Part shown: positions 26,746 through 35,620 of the stretch, one piece after another
How the letters are laid out: every line of letters begins with the position of its first letter
Position numbering within the stretch: position 1 is the stretch's first letter
Assembly (NCBI GenBank): GCA_965199765.1
Contig: CBDATC010000001.1
Span: forward strand, 1,302,001 to 1,366,000
Direction: 5' to 3'
DNA from: JAPOXR01 sp965199765
GTDB lineage: Bacteria; Pseudomonadota; Alphaproteobacteria; Rhodobacterales; Rhodobacteraceae
Length of the DNA: 64,000 nucleotides
Notes under the pieces: generated by a model
What the model was told of the DNA's origin: nothing
What the model saw: only the letters and a program-made list of their open reading frames with translations
Database searches by the model: none
Translations under genes and position numbers: made by a program

Positions 26746-27837
26746 ATGACGGGCACGATGCGTGCGGTTGCATTGACCGGACACGGAGGATTTGAATGTC
26801 TCGAATACCGAACCGACTTTCCAAAGCCCGAATTGAGTTGCGGCGAGGTGCTGGTCCGGGTGCTCGCCTGTGGATTGAACAATACTGATATCAATACCCG
26901 GGTCGGGTGGTATTCAAAATCGGTTACTGAAGGGACAACCGGCTCGGCTTTAGAAACCGCAGAGGCCGCTGATTCAGCTTGGGGAGGACGGGGAATGTCA
27001 TTTCCCCGCATTCAAGGAGCCGATGTTTGCGGTTTGGTTGAGGAGGTTGGAAGTGGGGTCGACCGTGCATTGATCGGACAACGGGTGCTGATCGACCCGT
27101 GGATAAGAGATTGGTCAGATCCAGAAAACCGAGACAAGATAGGGTATTTTGGAAGCGAGTCGGATGGCGGTTTTGCCGAATTCACCAAAGTGCCGGCCGG
27201 CCAAGTTCATCCTGTGGATTGTGAACTGAGTTCAGAGGAGCTTGCAACCTTTTCCACTTCTTGGATCACAGCGCTCAATATGCTCGAACGAGCTTCTGTC
27301 AATTCAAATGATCGGTTACTGGTAACGGGCGCATCTGGCGGAGTTGGCACAGCCTTGCTGCAGCTTGCAAAACTGCGTGGAGCGACGGTTATCGCCATGT
27401 GCGGTGAAGACAAGGCTGATCAGGTCAGAGAGACAGCAGCGGTTGATGCTGTATTGCCGCGCAATCCTCCAAGTCTGGTAACCGCGCTTCAAGAACACAG
27501 CGAAGTGGCGAGAGTGACGGTTGTTGCTGATGTTGTGGGCGGACAGCTGTTTCCTCACTTGATTAACGCTCTTGAACCGGGAGGTCGATATGTCGCGTCC
27601 GGAGCAGTTGCAGGTCCCTGCGTAAGTCTCGATTTAAGAGACCTTTACTTGAAGGATTTGTCCTTCTTTGGTGCAACAGTCACCGAGTCTGGGTTATTCG
27701 CGCGACTGGTTGACATCATCGAGCAGGGCAAAATTAATCCTGTTCTGGCGCGCGTATATCCTCTTAAAGAACTGTGCGAAGCGCAAAGGGCCTTTCTTTC
27801 CAAGAAGCTTGTCGGAAACATAGTCGTTCGGCTGTAG
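26746..27837 (+). CDS. Zinc-type alcohol dehydrogenase / quinone oxidoreductase-like protein
   Basis: A 363-residue medium-chain dehydrogenase/reductase. The N-terminal GroES-like domain begins MRAVALTGHGGFECLEYR and contains IQGADVCGLVEEVG. The nucleotide-binding domain has TGASGGVGTALLQLAKLRGA at about residues 200-220. The cysteine- and histidine-rich zinc signature of classical alcohol dehydrogenases is not evident, so it is closer to the quinone-oxidoreductase branch. An insertion rich in Ala, Glu and Gly (about residues 62-85) is unusual. It stands alone between an IS remnant and a non-coding gap; the substrate is unknown. Confidence 0.85.
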   Translation: MTGTMRAVALTGHGGFECLEYRTDFPKPELSCGEVLVRVLACGLNNTDINTRVGWYSKSVTEGTTGSALETAEAADSAWGGRGMSFPRIQGADVCGLVEEVGSGVDRALIGQRVLIDPWIRDWSDPENRDKIGYFGSESDGGFAEFTKVPAGQVHPVDCELSSEELATFSTSWITALNMLERASVNSNDRLLVTGASGGVGTALLQLAKLRGATVIAMCGEDKADQVRETAAVDAVLPRNPPSLVTALQEHSEVARVTVVADVVGGQLFPHLINALEPGGRYVASGAVAGPCVSLDLRDLYLKDLSFFGATVTESGLFARLVDIIEQGKINPVLARVYPLKELCEAQRAFLSKKLVGNIVVRL

Positions 27838-28323
27838 CCGGCAGCGGAATTTAGTAAGTCAGATCGGGGTCTCGACGCGCGTGAATGTGAAAGCGGGTGA
27901 TATTGTTCCGCATCTAGGTAAACTGGGATGGAACAATGGTTTTGGCAAAAGCATCGCTGCAAAATTTCACAGGATGCTTCTGTTTGCACCCCGCGGCTCC
28001 ACATCGGTGAACAGAGAAGAAAACTGAAATCATACGCCGCCCCCTGACCGCTGGTTCAACGGATTTCGCGCACCTGCCTGCTGCACTCCCAATAAGTGTG
28101 GACGAAAGTTCGTTTTGTGCGCATACTGCAGTTTGCAATTTGTTGCGGATCAGACCCGTTGAGAATCAACGGGCCGGTTATGGGACGAGGCGAAAGCAGC
28201 TTGTTTCGTCTATATTGGGTTCAGTCGGTATTGGTTGATGAAGCGGTATGGCTGTTTGTCTTGGATTTGCTTCTGCAACAGCCATTTTTTGATGAGCGAC
28301 GGGCATTGGGAATTTAAGAGACT
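27838..28323. other. Intergenic stretch without a supportable gene
   Basis: In this 486-bp interval between the MDR gene and mtgA, the short open frames on both strands have no recognisable motif or ribosome-binding site. Nothing repeat-like or tRNA-like was seen. Confidence 0.4.
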
Positions 28324-29046
28324 GTGGCCAAATCCAAGCCAAAATCGAAGTCAGGCAATGCGAAATCGGCCACAGCTGCGCCAATGAGAAATGCGATGCA
28401 GCGTGTTGTCCGAAAGCTCGTTCGGATCACTGCTGCCGTATTCACGGGTGTGTTGATGCTCTGGTTGCTGATTATTGGTTTGGCCGCAGCGGTGAATCCA
28501 CCGACTACAGCCATGATCATAGCATCATTTTGGAAGGGAACTGAAGTCAAATGGGATTGGATTGCGCTTGAAGACGTGCCAGAATTCGTGCCGGTTGCGT
28601 TCATTGCAGCCGAAGATGCGAATTTCTGCCGCCATTGGGGATTTGACGCGGATGCGATACGAGCTTCCGGAACCGCTGAAGGCGCCTCCATTAGCCAGCA
28701 AACCGTCCGCTATCTTCTGTTGGGAGATTTGGGTTCGGCAGCCGTGCGCGCGATCGAGTCGATGTCTACCGTTCTGGTCGAGATGATGTGGTCAAAGCGT
28801 CGAATCATAGAGGTCTATTTGAACAGTGTTGAATTTGGGGATGGGATCTTCGGAATTGAAGCCGCATCTCAAAATCTGCTTGGAAAGTCGGCAACCGACC
28901 TTGATCAAGCGGGAGCCGCGCTGCTTGCTGCTAGTCGTCCAGCAGCATCCGGTATTGCGGGCGAGCTGTCGACGCGTTCAGAAATCATTCGCCAAGGCAT
29001 GCAGTTGATTTCCGCCGCCGACCGATCATCGTGCATTGCCGCTTGA
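28324..29046 (+). CDS. mtgA: Monofunctional biosynthetic peptidoglycan transglycosylase
   Basis: A GT51-family enzyme that polymerises lipid II into glycan strands at the outer face of the inner membrane. The N-terminus is Lys-rich, followed by one membrane segment (about residues 37-58, VFTGVLMLWLLIIGLAAAV). Motif 1 is AAEDANFCRHWGFD with the catalytic Glu. ASISQQTVR is motif 2, and RRIIEVYLNSVEFGDGIFG is motif 4. There is no transpeptidase domain. The start is GTG at 28324 with AAGAG upstream. The 240-residue length is usual. Confidence 0.92.
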   Translation: MAKSKPKSKSGNAKSATAAPMRNAMQRVVRKLVRITAAVFTGVLMLWLLIIGLAAAVNPPTTAMIIASFWKGTEVKWDWIALEDVPEFVPVAFIAAEDANFCRHWGFDADAIRASGTAEGASISQQTVRYLLLGDLGSAAVRAIESMSTVLVEMMWSKRRIIEVYLNSVEFGDGIFGIEAASQNLLGKSATDLDQAGAALLAASRPAASGIAGELSTRSEIIRQGMQLISAADRSSCIAA

Positions 29047-29100
29047 AAAGAAACCCGTCCGAACATTAAAAGGCATCATCAAGTTTAGGATTTTAATCTA

Positions 29101-29775
29101 ATGACTCAGCCGTTTAACCTGTATCACTACCCGCTGTCTCCGTTCTGCAGAAAATTACGGCTAGTACTCTCTGAAAAAAAGATCGATTTCACGCTGATAG
29201 AAATCGAATACTGGAAAAAGAGCGAGCGGTTGCTCAATCTGAACCCTGCCGGCAACGTGCCGGTGCTATTCGCCAATGGGAAAGCGCTGTCCGAAAGCCA
29301 TGCGATATGCGAATATATCGATACTGTGTATCCCGAGCCTCCGTTGATGCCCGAAGACCCGCTGGAACAGCATGAGACCCGTCGACTTGTAAACTGGTTC
29401 GATGAAAAGCTATACCGGGAAGTGACCTGGCCATTGATCTTCGAACGCATCATGCGAAAAGTTCAGGGCCTCGAACCACCAAACGCCTCCAGAATTATTC
29501 GAGGCTGCAAGTGCCGGGTCTTTCACCTTGAATATATGAATTTTCTGCTGGACCGAAGGCGATGGATGGCCGGAGACAGAATGACCTTGGCGGATTTTAC
29601 AGCAGCGGCGCACGTATCCTGTCTTGATGTGATCTCGGAAATCAACTGGAATGAGCAGCCAATTCTGAAGAATTGGTACGCCATTATGAAGTCCCGCCCG
29701 GCATTTCAACCCATCCTGAAGGAAATTCATCCCGGATTTCAGCATCCGCCTTGGTATGCGGATCTGGATTTTTGA
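29101..29775 (+). CDS. Glutathione S-transferase family protein
   Basis: A 224-residue GST. The thioredoxin-like N-terminal domain begins LYHYPLSPFCRKLRL, with the Ser/Cys active-site region SPFC. The cis-Pro motif is NPAGNVPVLF, and the glutathione-contacting ESHAICEYI follows. The C-terminal helical domain contains MTLADFTAAAH. It probably conjugates or reduces small electrophiles in the cytoplasm. Its stop overlaps the start of queG (TGATG), so the two are translationally coupled. Confidence 0.9.
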   Translation: MTQPFNLYHYPLSPFCRKLRLVLSEKKIDFTLIEIEYWKKSERLLNLNPAGNVPVLFANGKALSESHAICEYIDTVYPEPPLMPEDPLEQHETRRLVNWFDEKLYREVTWPLIFERIMRKVQGLEPPNASRIIRGCKCRVFHLEYMNFLLDRRRWMAGDRMTLADFTAAAHVSCLDVISEINWNEQPILKNWYAIMKSRPAFQPILKEIHPGFQHPPWYADLDF

Positions 29776-30809
29776 TGCAGCTGGAAGCCCGCCTTAAGAA
29801 AAAAGCAAAGGAGGAGGGCTTTGATGGAGTCGGAATCTGCGGTCCGGGCGATATTGCGCAGGCGGCCGAAGATCTTCGAAATTTTCTGGCGGCAGAATAC
29901 CATGGAGAGATGGATTGGCTGAAAAATAGGTCGCATTGGCGAGGAAATCCAAAGGCAATGTGGCCAGAGGTGAAGTCTGTTGTGATGCTGGCCGAGGCTT
30001 ACACACCGGAAGAAGATCCACTGGCCAATCTAATGAATGGCGACAGAGGCACAATCTCGGTTTATGCGCGCAACCGAGACTATCACGAAATTGTCAAAAA
30101 GCGGCTGAAAAGACTCGGCGGATGGCTGATTTCTGAAACCAATGCGGAAATCAAGGTTTTTGTTGATACAGCACCAGTCATGGAAAAACCGCTGGCCCAG
30201 GCCGCCGGCTTGGGGTGGCAAGGCAAACACACCAATCTTGTCAGTCGAAACCTTGGCAGCTGGTTCTTTCTTGGTGCGATCTTCACCACTTTCAAGCTGA
30301 AGCATGACAAAGCCGGCGCCGATTATTGCGGCAATTGCCGACGCTGTCTCGATATCTGTCCGACTGACGCCTTTCCCGCTCCATACCAGCTTGATGCCCG
30401 ACGCTGCATTTCTTATTTGACAATAGAGCATAAAGGACCGGTCGATGAAAGTCTTCGCCCGGCCATCGGCAATCGGATTTTTGGCTGTGATGACTGCCTG
30501 GCAGTATGTCCTTGGAATAAATTTGCTGTTGCCGCCCGGGAAATCAGATACCGCGCCAGAAAGGATCTGACCGCGCCGCTTCTTTCAAATCTGGTGAAAT
30601 TAGATGATGCTGAATTCAGAGAAATGTTTCGCGGCGGCCCTGTGCGGCGCATTGGTCGAAACCGATTTGTCCGAAACGTACTGTATGCCATCGGAAATTC
30701 GAAGAATCCTGCCGCCCTGCCTGATGTGGAAAAACTGAAGACAGATGACAGTCCGGTTGTGGCCGATGCGGCGATCTGGGCTGCCCGGCGGCTTGCTGCG
30801 GCAGAATGA
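29775..30809 (+). CDS. queG: Epoxyqueuosine reductase
   Basis: QueG performs the last step of queuosine biosynthesis in tRNA, reducing epoxyqueuosine to queuosine with cobalamin and two [4Fe-4S] clusters. The 344-residue protein has the cluster motifs CGNCRRCLDICPTDAF and CDDCLAVCPWN, and the family segment AGLGWQGKHTNLVS. A HEAT-like helical tail ends the protein. The ATG at 29775 is chosen because it overlaps the GST stop and gives the normal N-terminus (MQLEARLKKKA). Confidence 0.95.
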   Translation: MQLEARLKKKAKEEGFDGVGICGPGDIAQAAEDLRNFLAAEYHGEMDWLKNRSHWRGNPKAMWPEVKSVVMLAEAYTPEEDPLANLMNGDRGTISVYARNRDYHEIVKKRLKRLGGWLISETNAEIKVFVDTAPVMEKPLAQAAGLGWQGKHTNLVSRNLGSWFFLGAIFTTFKLKHDKAGADYCGNCRRCLDICPTDAFPAPYQLDARRCISYLTIEHKGPVDESLRPAIGNRIFGCDDCLAVCPWNKFAVAAREIRYRARKDLTAPLLSNLVKLDDAEFREMFRGGPVRRIGRNRFVRNVLYAIGNSKNPAALPDVEKLKTDDSPVVADAAIWAARRLAAAE

Positions 30810-30818
30810 CGGCATAAT

Positions 30819-31718
30819 TTGAACGATTACGCGCTGATGACACCGAAGGAAAGCCAGAACTCAGAGCGAACGCTGTTGAGTGTGGGGCACGGATACACGG
30901 CGTCTGCGCTCGCCTTTTTGCTGCAATTGGAAGGCGGTTGGAAGATCATTGGAACCACGCGGTCGGAGAGCAACCGCCGCCGAATTGAGGATTCGGGGGT
31001 TTCTTGCCGTGTTTGGCCCGGCCATGATCTCGCTTGTGAATTTGGGATGGTCACGCACTTATTGATGTCCGCTCCGCCGGGAGAACACGGTGATCCATTG
31101 CTGGCGGAGCTCGCATCCGTTATTTCGGAGGCATCGTCCCGCTTGGCATGGATTGGTTATCTGTCAACGACAGCGGTCTATGGGGACCGGCGCGGCGGCT
31201 GGGTCACGGAAAGCGATGAAACATCACCGCAAACCCAACGCGGTCTATGGCGCAAATCAGCAGAAGACCAATGGCTGGGTTTGTTCGAACAACGTGGACT
31301 GCCGGTGCATATTTTTCGGCTGGCGGGAATTTATGGATTGGGACGTGGGCCGCTGCATCAGCTGCGGACGGGCAAAAAGAAACAACAGGTTGTGAAGCCA
31401 GGCCAAGTCTTCAATAGAATCCATGTTGAAGACATTGCAAGGGTTTTGTCCGCATCTATCGAGAAACCGCGGCCAGGCGCTGTCTATAATCTTTCTGACG
31501 ACTGTCCAGCTCCTCCAGAGGAAGTTGCTGACTACGCCGCGGAACTGCTTGGCATGACTCCGCCTCCGCGTGTGTCTTGGGAGCAAGCGACACTGAGTCC
31601 GATGGCCAAGAGCTTTTATGGTGAATCAAAACGAGTCAGCAATATGCGAGTGAAGCAGGATCTCGGCATTCAACTGCTTTACCCCAGTTATCGGTCAGGA
31701 CTTAAATCGCTGATTTAG
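30819..31718 (+). CDS. SDR-family NAD(P)-binding epimerase-like protein
   Basis: A 299-residue extended-SDR-like protein. The N-terminal nucleotide-binding loop is VGHGYTASALAFLLQ. STTAVYGDRRGGWVTE resembles the YeeZ-type family, and HVEDIARVL is the conserved C-terminal epimerase segment. The canonical YxxxK is replaced by a WRKSAED-like stretch, so activity is uncertain. It starts with TTG at 30819, or ATG at 30837, ten bases after queG, and is probably in the same operon. Confidence 0.8.
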   Translation: MNDYALMTPKESQNSERTLLSVGHGYTASALAFLLQLEGGWKIIGTTRSESNRRRIEDSGVSCRVWPGHDLACEFGMVTHLLMSAPPGEHGDPLLAELASVISEASSRLAWIGYLSTTAVYGDRRGGWVTESDETSPQTQRGLWRKSAEDQWLGLFEQRGLPVHIFRLAGIYGLGRGPLHQLRTGKKKQQVVKPGQVFNRIHVEDIARVLSASIEKPRPGAVYNLSDDCPAPPEEVADYAAELLGMTPPPRVSWEQATLSPMAKSFYGESKRVSNMRVKQDLGIQLLYPSYRSGLKSLI

Positions 31719-31719
31719 G

Positions 31720-31929
31720 TTGCCGATCTTGTCAAATGCAAAGCCGGCCAGCAGAGATTATCCGAAGATCTACATTCAATCCAGCGAGGCTGATTTGTTC
31801 AGCAAACGGTACCGCAATCTAAGAAAACGGTTAGACGCGGCACTGTCGAGATCAAAGAATTTGAAGTCGTGGTATTTTCTGCCGGACACAATTCGCCCAC
31901 TCAATCCGGCAACTCAGGCTGCAGATTGA
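31720..31929 (+). CDS. Small hypothetical protein
   Basis: A possible 69-residue basic protein starting at a TTG (31720) immediately after the SDR stop. It contains DYPKIYIQSSEADLFSKRYR and RPLNPATQAAD, which read like real protein sequence, but no family was recognised and no clear ribosome-binding site exists. It could be non-coding. Confidence 0.35.
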   Translation: MPILSNAKPASRDYPKIYIQSSEADLFSKRYRNLRKRLDAALSRSKNLKSWYFLPDTIRPLNPATQAAD

Positions 31930-31953
31930 ATGTCTATTCCGTTATTTTGAATC

Positions 31954-31990
31954 TCTCTCCGCCGACATTTTGTGTTTGGCGACGGAGAGA
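31954..31990. terminator. Candidate bidirectional terminator hairpin
   Basis: An inverted repeat TCTCTCCG/CGGAGAGA (8 bp, 31954-31961 and 31983-31990) lies between convergently transcribed genes. A strong T-tract is lacking, so the assignment rests on position and stem only. Confidence 0.4.
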
Positions 31991-32044
31991 AGACCTGTTC
32001 TTGCTGCTGTGGGCATACAACCCAACCGCGGAATAAACGACAGC

Positions 32045-32257
32045 TTAGGCACCCGCTACGGCTGCTACCAAGATAAGCAGAAGCACCGGAAGCAGCACTG
32101 ATCCATCGGTACCTTCCGGTTCCATGACCATTGGCTCCATCATGGGGTCAGCCATTTTGCCTTCCATGCTGTCTTCCATCATTGCGTCGTCCATGCTGCC
32201 CGCTGACAGGCTGGTGGCGGCTAGTGCAAATGCAGCAGCCATTGCGAATTTCTTCAT
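32045..32257 (-). CDS. Small exported Met-rich protein with C-terminal membrane segment
   Basis: A 70-residue protein. The N-terminal signal peptide MKKFAMAAAFALAATSLSAG is followed by an acidic, Met-rich stretch (SMDDAMMEDSMEGKMADPMM). The C-terminal hydrophobic segment SVLLPVLLLILVAAVAGA may anchor it. Similar small proteins with a DPMMEP-like centre and a hydrophobic tail are, in my recollection, common in Rhodobacteraceae; their function is unknown. A Met-rich periplasmic stretch could bind copper, but this is speculation. An AAGGAG-like site (on the minus strand) precedes the ATG. Confidence 0.75.
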   Translation of the reverse strand: MKKFAMAAAFALAATSLSAGSMDDAMMEDSMEGKMADPMMEPMVMEPEGTDGSVLLPVLLLILVAAVAGA

Positions 32258-32384
32258 TGAATAACTCCTTATACGAGTGCCGAAAGTAACGTTTCAGCTT
32301 TCACGTTTCATGTAAACGTGTCAAGTCTAGCACAATGTGACAAGCCTTTCGAGGCCTGCTTTGTATCCACTGAGCGTCGCTTTA

Positions 32385-32957
32385 TCAAATTAGCAACACT
32401 TGAGTGCCGATTTTAGCCAAGTCAAAGAGCTCGGAGATGTGCTCGTTGTACAACCCGATGCATCCGTTTGAAGAGCGGCGGCCGATTTTCCGCGTGTCGT
32501 GAGTTCCGTGAATTCGATAGTACTGCCACGAGAGATAGAGTGCGTGGGTCCCAAGCGGATTGTCGGGGCCAGGAGGAACATAGGCCGGCCAATCCGGATT
32601 GCGTTCCAGCATCGCCGGTGTCGGGCGCCAATCTGGATCCTCGCGTTTTCCCACAACACTGGTGCGGCCGAGTCGCGTCAGCTCGGGTGATATCGGCACA
32701 CTGGTGGGATAGAGTTTATAAATCGACTCATCTTCCGACCAAAAATGCAAAGCCCGTGATTTAGTATCGGCGAGGATGGCGTGATTTTTGAGATTCGCGA
32801 AGTAAGGCTCCCATGAATGGGTCATGAATGCAGATATGTTGCGGGGGACTGAATCTGCGTCAGGTTGCTCCTGACCTGCAACCGAACTGGCAGCCACCGT
32901 GCCAACACCGGCCAAGAGCATCTTTCCGAAAGTTCGGCGGTTTGAGCCTTCCGCCAT
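32385..32957 (-). CDS. L,D-transpeptidase (YkuD domain), Tat-exported
   Basis: The protein begins with a twin-arginine-like signal (NRRTFGKMLLAGVGTVAAS). The YkuD domain runs to the C-terminus, with the catalytic HGTHD and SSNGCIGLYNEHISEL, where Cys is the nucleophile. Such enzymes form 3-3 cross-links in peptidoglycan or attach proteins to it in the periplasm. The start at ATG 32957 has GGAG upstream; a longer frame to 32996 would place extra residues before the signal. The length from this start is 190 residues. Confidence 0.9.
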   Translation of the reverse strand: MAEGSNRRTFGKMLLAGVGTVAASSVAGQEQPDADSVPRNISAFMTHSWEPYFANLKNHAILADTKSRALHFWSEDESIYKLYPTSVPISPELTRLGRTSVVGKREDPDWRPTPAMLERNPDWPAYVPPGPDNPLGTHALYLSWQYYRIHGTHDTRKIGRRSSNGCIGLYNEHISELFDLAKIGTQVLLI

Positions 32958-33282
32958 TTCTTTACTCCGTATAATTGGCGTGGATAGGAATTGCATAAAG
33001 CCTATATTGCAACCGTCTTTGACTCAACAGAAGAGCTTCACGTTTTTCCGCAACTGTTGCAGCGAGGCGTTAGAATTTTCTGAATCTTTTGTGTGAATGG
33101 TGTATCGCAGCGGCAGCTGCTCACACATTATGACGGTCTGTGAGGTGGGCGCCTGCGGCAGCCGAGGTCAAATCCTGACGATTCGGCAGGGTGCTGGTTA
33201 ATTTGAATTCGATTGCTGTATTGTTTATTCAGACCTACGCAAATATGCTGAAATACGGGAAATTGGCAGGATTGATTCCGCT
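32958..33282. other. Divergent intergenic region
   Basis: This 325-bp interval separates the minus-strand L,D-transpeptidase from the plus-strand CAP lipoprotein and must hold both promoters. No convincing -35/-10 pair, tRNA or small gene was found. Confidence 0.35.
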
Positions 33283-33849
33283 ATGATGGTGTTAAAAACG
33301 GTTGCAGGCGCTTTGTGCGCGGGGCTTTTGCTAACCGGTTGTGAAGTGGTACAGGAGCCTGCGGTCGCTGCGGACGTTCCGGAACAAGGTGTGGAGACCG
33401 TTGAGAAGGAAGACGGCACCAAAGTTCATTACGTTCCAGTGCGTTATTGGATCAATTCAGCAGAACAGTCGCAGATACCTCACAGATTTCTGGACGCCCT
33501 TAACGCTGTGCGGGAAAATAATGAACTGCCGAGCGTGGGGTTGGAAAAGTCGCTGATCGCCGCAGCGAAAACTCATTCGAAGGACATGTCGCGTCAGAAT
33601 CGACCTTGGCATTTCGGTTCTGATGGATCTTCCCCGATTGATCGGGCGGAGCGGGCCGGGTTCGAAGGCATGGTTTTTGGCGAATTGATTTCAGAGTCGT
33701 TTGAAACCGACTTGGCGACGCTGTCAGCTTGGTTGGATGAAGCTGGATCCCGTGCTTTGCTTCTGAACCCGAAGGCCGAACAAATTGGAATCAGCTGGCA
33801 CCAGGAGCAGGGCGGAAAAATCTGGTGGACAGTGCTCGTCGGCGCTTGA
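33283..33849 (+). CDS. CAP/SCP-domain lipoprotein
   Basis: A 188-residue exported protein. The signal peptide ends in a lipobox LLLTGC (Cys near residue 20). The CAP fold follows: LDALNAVRENNELPSVGLEK, then SKDMSRQNRPWHFGSDGSSP with the conserved His, and RAERAGFEG. It ends GISWHQEQGGKIWWTVLVGA. Bacterial CAP proteins are exported and their roles are mostly unknown. It is convergent with the next L,D-transpeptidase gene, leaving only four bases between the stops. Confidence 0.82.
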   Translation: MMVLKTVAGALCAGLLLTGCEVVQEPAVAADVPEQGVETVEKEDGTKVHYVPVRYWINSAEQSQIPHRFLDALNAVRENNELPSVGLEKSLIAAAKTHSKDMSRQNRPWHFGSDGSSPIDRAERAGFEGMVFGELISESFETDLATLSAWLDEAGSRALLLNPKAEQIGISWHQEQGGKIWWTVLVGA

Positions 33850-33853
33850 ATCG

Positions 33854-34351
33854 TCAGTGATTGATGTGGACGGGTGTTCCGATATCTACGGTCGCAAATA
33901 GAATTTCCATTTCACGATCGGACACAGCGATACAGCCCTCTGTCCAATCTCCTGTTTTTGCGACTTTTGCCCGGTTCGGCTGTCCGTGAATGAAAATGTC
34001 GCCGCCGGGATCGACTCCACGGGCCGCCGCAAGCTGTTTGTCCGCTCGGTCAGGATAATTCAGGCCAAGAGAAAGATTAAAAAGACTTTGCGGATTCTTA
34101 CGATCGACATAGTAGCGTCCCACCGGTGTCCGGCCATCGCCCTCTTTAACCTTGTGCCCGATTGGATTGAATCCCAAACCGATTTTGAAATCATGGACTC
34201 TCCGATTGCCCGAATAGGCATGCAAGCGTCTTGCCCGCTTATGCACCTCGATATGCGTGATCGGTCCTGCTCGCTGACGCGGTTTCTGGAACAAGGCGCA
34301 GCCGCCGAGCAGTGTTAGGGCCGAACCCATGCAGAATCCCCGGCGGGTGAC
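33854..34351 (-). CDS. L,D-transpeptidase-family lipoprotein
   Basis: A second YkuD-type protein. The N-terminus from GTG 34351 is VTRRGFCMGSALTLLGGC, which looks like an R-R-containing lipoprotein signal; an ATG at 34330 is an alternative start. The catalytic part has HGQPN and GDWTEGCIAVSDREME, as in ErfK-like enzymes. The frame stays open upstream into rlmN, but that extension is only the shadow of rlmN. A gap of about 43 bp follows rlmN, so the two may be co-transcribed. Confidence 0.82.
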   Translation of the reverse strand, partial: VTRRGFCMGSALTLLGGCALFQKPRQRAGPITHIEVHKRARRLHAYSGNRRVHDFKIGLGFNPIGHKVKEGDGRTPVGRYYVDRKNPQSLFNLSLGLNYPDRADKQLAAARGVDPGGDIFIHGQPNRAKVAKTGDWTEGCIAVSDREMEILFATVDIGTPVHINH

Positions 34352-34394
34352 CGAAAAAACAGTCTGCCGGGCAGCAAAGCGGCACGATCGAAAG

Positions 34395-35564
34395 TCAGGC
34401 AAGTTGAGAAAATGCGGCAGAAGCCCGCATTCCTTTCTGGCGACGATGCCGTTCGGAGGCGGATTTGAGTTGTCCGCACGCGGCCATGATGTCTTCGCCG
34501 CGGGGAGTGCGTATTGGAGATGCATAACCGGCCTTGAACAACATTGAGGAAAATTCCTGAATTCGTTCGGGCTGAGATCGTTGGAAAGTCGAACCTGGCC
34601 ATTCATTAAACGGTATCAGGTTGATTTTGGACGGAATCCCGCTGATCAGCCGCAGTAAACGGCGCGCATCGTCAGCGCTGTCGTTGACATCGTGGAGCAT
34701 GACATACTCAAACGTGATTCGATCAGCGTTCGATAGCCGCGGATAGGACCGAAGGGCGGAAAACAACGATTCAAGGTTCCATTTCCTGTTGATGGGAACC
34801 AGTTTGCTGCGCAATTCGTCGTTTGTCGCGTGTAATGAAATGGCGAGGCGGCAGCCGATTTCTTCACCGGCGCGGTGAATGCCCGGCACAATACCGGCGG
34901 TGGAGAGCGTAATGCGCCGCCGGGACAGGCTGATACCCTCTGCATCCATTGCAATCTTCATAGCGTCGCGAACATTTTCAAAATTGTAAAGCGGCTCTCC
35001 CATCCCCATGAGCACAACATTTGACAGCAGCCGGGTTTCGTCTTTTGCGTGCCGACCGGGTTTTGGCCATTCGCCGAGATCGTCGCGAGCGGCGAGAATC
35101 TGACCGACAATTTCCGCAGAAGTCAGGTTTCGCACAATCGCCTGCGTGCCGGTATGGCAAAACGCACAATTCAGTGTGCAGCCGACCTGCGATGATACGC
35201 ATAATGTGCCGCGGTCTTGGTCCGGAATATAGACCGTTTCAATTTCCCGGCCATCGTCCAGTCGGAACAAATATTTTCGTGTTCCATCGGTGCTTATCAA
35301 TTTTCGGGCAAGCTGAGGAATATGTATGCAGAAGTCTTCGGCAAGTGCGGCGCGGTAGTCCTTCGCCAAGTTGGTCATCCGGCTGAATTCGCGCTCGCCC
35401 TTCTGATAGATCCACTGCCAGATTTGCCTTACCCGCATATTCGCCTTTGAGTCCTCCGTGCCATGGGCAACGAGCAGCGCACGGAGAGACTCGCGGCTTT
35501 CACCGACAAGATTGACGCGACGGTGCCTCGGGCCGGTTTCACGGACTGAATCGCTTGCTTTCAT
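34395..35564 (-). CDS. rlmN: 23S rRNA/tRNA (adenine-C2)-methyltransferase RlmN
   Basis: A radical-SAM enzyme that methylates A2503 of 23S rRNA and A37 of some tRNAs. The radical-SAM cluster motif is CTLNCAFCHTGTQ. Other family landmarks are RQIWQWIYQKG near the N-terminus, VLMGMGEPLYNF and the C-terminal VRTPRGEDIMAACGQL-type segment with the second catalytic Cys (read here as IRTPRGEDIMAACGQL). The length of 389 residues is usual. Confidence 0.95.
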   Translation of the reverse strand: MKASDSVRETGPRHRRVNLVGESRESLRALLVAHGTEDSKANMRVRQIWQWIYQKGEREFSRMTNLAKDYRAALAEDFCIHIPQLARKLISTDGTRKYLFRLDDGREIETVYIPDQDRGTLCVSSQVGCTLNCAFCHTGTQAIVRNLTSAEIVGQILAARDDLGEWPKPGRHAKDETRLLSNVVLMGMGEPLYNFENVRDAMKIAMDAEGISLSRRRITLSTAGIVPGIHRAGEEIGCRLAISLHATNDELRSKLVPINRKWNLESLFSALRSYPRLSNADRITFEYVMLHDVNDSADDARRLLRLISGIPSKINLIPFNEWPGSTFQRSQPERIQEFSSMLFKAGYASPIRTPRGEDIMAACGQLKSASERHRRQKGMRASAAFSQLA

Positions 35565-35620
35565 TGGCTTAAGCGCTTGTTTGCCGATTTTCGTTTAAAC
35601 AAATATTTGTCGCGGTGGAT

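Noticed and set aside
33100..33230. tRNA-like segment (GGTCAAATCC)
   Set aside because: No cloverleaf could be folded around it; acceptor and anticodon arms are lacking.
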